From assembly GCA_965214305.1 (NCBI GenBank), contig OZ243949.1, positions 186,001-250,000 of the forward strand: a stretch of 64,000 nt of DNA, written 5' to 3'. This document shows, one piece after another, positions 62,214 through 64,000 of this stretch (positions are counted from its first letter, which is position 1; each line of letters begins with the position of its first letter). Both the position numbers and the translations under genes were made by a program. The DNA comes from Azophilus sp965214305 (GTDB taxonomy: Bacteria > Pseudomonadota > Gammaproteobacteria > Pseudomonadales > Azotimanducaceae). A model generated the notes under the pieces. It was not told the DNA's origin, made no database searches, and worked only from the letters and a program-made list of their open reading frames with translations.

Positions 62214-62850
62214 GACGAGCGCATTGGGTCTGGTGCCCATGGTGGTCGAGCAGTCTTCCCGTGGCGAGCGCGCCTACGATATCTATTCGCGTCTTTTGAA
62301 AGAGCGCATCATTTTCGTGGTGGGGCCCGTGGAAGACCAGGTGGCGAACCTTGTGATTGCCCAGATCCTTTATCTGGAGTCGGAGAATCCGGATAAAGAC
62401 ATCCATATGTACATCAACTCGCCGGGTGGCGCCGTTACCTCCGGTATGGCCATTTACGACACCATGCAGTTCGTGCGTTGCAGCGTGAGTACGTTATGCA
62501 TTGGCCAGGCCGCCAGCATGGGTGCCTTTCTGCTTGCCGCGGGCGAGCCGGGCAAACGCTTCGCGCTGCCGAATTCCCGCATGATGATCCACCAGCCGGC
62601 CATGGGCGGGGCCCGCGGCGTGGCCGCCGACATCGAGATTCAGGCGAAGGAAATTCTGCATATGCGGGAGCGGTTGAACGAACTGCTCGCCCAACACACG
62701 GGCCAGACGGCTGAGCGCATCAAGGCCGATTCCGACCGCGACTATTGGATGGACCCCATGGCGGCGCGGGAATACGGCCTGGTCGATAGGGTGCAGCAGT
62801 CACGCATGGCGGACGAAGGCGGCGGTGAGTCAATAGGCTCCCAAGCTTGA
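62206..62850 (+). CDS. clpP: ATP-dependent Clp protease proteolytic subunit
   Basis: A 214-residue serine protease. The catalytic triad is Ser104 (GQAASMGAF), His129 (MMIHQP) and Asp179 (DRDYWMD). It forms the 14-mer chamber served by ClpX, whose gene follows after 54 bases. The C-terminus ends with RMADEGGGESIGSQA, which copies the first residues of ClpX (see repeat at 62804 and 62903). Confidence 0.97.
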   Translation: MNETSALGLVPMVVEQSSRGERAYDIYSRLLKERIIFVVGPVEDQVANLVIAQILYLESENPDKDIHMYINSPGGAVTSGMAIYDTMQFVRCSVSTLCIGQAASMGAFLLAAGEPGKRFALPNSRMMIHQPAMGGARGVAADIEIQAKEILHMRERLNELLAQHTGQTAERIKADSDRDYWMDPMAAREYGLVDRVQQSRMADEGGGESIGSQA

Positions 62851-62921
62851 AATTCCCCCGGATTAACAGCAAGGTACGGGCGAAAGAGATCAGTTGAGGT
62901 AGGCATGGCGGACGAAGGCGG
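62804..62921. repeat. 19-bp direct repeat shared by the clpP end and the clpX start
   Basis: GCATGGCGGACGAAGGCGG occurs at 62804-62822, inside the last codons of clpP, and at 62903-62921, across the clpX start codon. Both copies are read in a frame giving MADEGG. Confidence 0.8.
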
Positions 62922-64000
62922 TAGACGGGGCGAAACCACCAAGCTCTTGTATTGCTCATTCTGTGGCAAGAGCCAGCACGAGGTGCGCAAGCTCATTGCG
63001 GGCCCTTCCGTATTTATCTGCGATGAGTGCGTGGAGCTATGCAACGATATCATTCGCGAAGAAGTCTCGGACAGCACCCAAAACGGTGATGGCGACAAGC
63101 TGCCCATCCCGGCTGAAATCAACAGTATTCTCGATGAATACGTCATTGGCCAGGAGCATGCCAAAAAAGTGCTCTCGGTCGCGGTTTACAACCACTACAA
63201 GCGGCTGAACTATACGGGTAAGAAAGACGATGTGGAGTTGTCCAAATCGAATATTCTACTGATTGGCCCCACCGGCTGCGGCAAGACGCTGTTGGCTGAA
63301 ACCCTGGCTCGATTGCTCGACGTTCCCTTTACCATCGCCGACGCCACCACGCTCACCGAGGCTGGCTATGTGGGCGAGGATGTCGAAAACATCATTCAAA
63401 AGCTGCTGCAAAAGTGCGATTACGATGTCGAGAAGGCTCAGGTGGGCATTGTCTACATCGATGAAATCGACAAGATATCCCGCAAGTCCGACAACCCCTC
63501 AATCACCCGCGACGTCTCGGGCGAGGGCGTACAACAGGCCCTGTTGAAACTCATTGAGGGTACCATCGCCTCTGTGCCGCCCCAGGGCGGGCGCAAACAT
63601 CCACAACAGGAGTTTTTGCAGGTTGATACCGGCAACATTCTGTTTATCTGCGGCGGTGCCTTTGCGGGCCTCGACAAGGTGATTCTCGATCGCTCCGAAA
63701 ACTCCGGCATCGGTTTTAGTGCCGAGGTGCGTGGCGGCGAGTCGCGCAAGAAAATCGGCGAGACGCTGCGCTTGGTGGAGCCGGAAGACCTGATTCGCTA
63801 CGGCCTGATTCCCGAGTTTGTCGGTCGCCTGCCGGTGGTCGCCACCCTGCAAGAACTCGATATTGATGCGTTGATGCGCATTCTTACCGAACCGAGAAAC
63901 TCCCTGACCAAACAATACACCAAGCTCTTTGAGATGGAGGGCGTCGAGGTCGATTTTCGCGACGACGCGCTCCAAGCCGTGGCGCAGCGGGCCATGGAAC
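62905..64000 (+). CDS. clpX: ATP-dependent Clp protease ATP-binding subunit ClpX (runs off the right edge)
   Basis: The first 365 residues are visible. Zinc-binding domain with YCSFCGKSQ and ICDECVELC, Walker A GPTGCGKT, Walker B IVYIDEIDK, the pore loop GYVGEDV, and the sensor region up to the window end. ClpX unfolds tagged proteins and feeds them to ClpP. Only about 60 residues of a normal-length protein are missing. Confidence 0.97.
   Translation, partial: MADEGGRRGETTKLLYCSFCGKSQHEVRKLIAGPSVFICDECVELCNDIIREEVSDSTQNGDGDKLPIPAEINSILDEYVIGQEHAKKVLSVAVYNHYKRLNYTGKKDDVELSKSNILLIGPTGCGKTLLAETLARLLDVPFTIADATTLTEAGYVGEDVENIIQKLLQKCDYDVEKAQVGIVYIDEIDKISRKSDNPSITRDVSGEGVQQALLKLIEGTIASVPPQGGRKHPQQEFLQVDTGNILFICGGAFAGLDKVILDRSENSGIGFSAEVRGGESRKKIGETLRLVEPEDLIRYGLIPEFVGRLPVVATLQELDIDALMRILTEPRNSLTKQYTKLFEMEGVEVDFRDDALQAVAQRAME

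Overview
The window is high-GC DNA that reads as a gammaproteobacterial chromosome. The evidence is the block trpF-trpB-trpA-folC-SPOR-cvpA-purF (17.3-24.0 kb), lpxH-folD (24.6-26.2 kb), a tRNA-Pro/Arg/His cluster leading into tig-clpP-clpX (60.4-64.0 kb), and a FabY-type ketoacyl synthase. The mixture of intact housekeeping genes with many decayed fragments suggests a genome that has gained and lost material recently. No ribosomal RNA and no CRISPR array were seen.

Layout. (1) 1-4.7 kb, accessory: the N-terminal 946 residues of a large RecD-like SF1 helicase (minus strand, cut by the window edge), a remnant of an insertion sequence whose intact relative lies at 57.3 kb, and a three-gene operon of an unrecognised antitoxin-like gene, a PIN toxin and a GIY-YIG nuclease, with a palindromic operator candidate. 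(2) 4.9-26.2 kb, core: fabY, a secreted cysteine-containing protein, moaB, a 1672-residue single-chain acetyl-CoA carboxylase-like enzyme (CT-alpha, CT-beta, biotin carboxylase, biotin carrier), a LysR regulator, a flavin-split-barrel protein, class I aldolase, the trp/fol/pur block, a DUF1289 protein, lpxH and folD. accD, usually beside folC in relatives, is absent here; the fused carboxylase nearby may explain this.

(3) 26.2-42.5 kb, catabolic island: a class III aminotransferase, a luciferase-like monooxygenase, a RutR-like TetR regulator, a uracil-DNA-glycosylase-like protein, GMC oxidoreductase, NIPSNAP, an MFS transporter, a TonB receptor, an NCS1 permease with an unusual insertion, dihydropyrimidinase, a ureidopropionase-like amidohydrolase and an aldehyde dehydrogenase. 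Together these describe uptake and reductive-type breakdown of pyrimidines to beta-alanine and beyond. Two palindromes of the form TTGAC-N6-GTCAA, the geometry of the E. coli RutR site, lie at the two divergent/leading promoters.

(4) 42.5-60.4 kb, decay and defence: a composite of broken genes (IS4-type transposase, lnt fragment, two alpha/beta hydrolases, DUF4143 ATPase), a complete Zorya type I anti-phage operon zorABCD (45.7-52.9 kb), then more broken genes (MFS, truncated VapC with intact Phd, AlbA_2 remnant, M28 peptidase), an intact insertion sequence flanked by a 15-bp direct repeat, a small peptide gene interrupted by a run of 20 G, and an exported Calx-beta-like protein with an RGG tail. 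(5) 60.4-64 kb: tRNA genes and tig-clpP-clpX, the last cut by the window end. In Pseudomonas-like genomes folD and the tRNA-tig-clp cluster are close neighbours, so the 34 kb between them looks like an inserted variable region.
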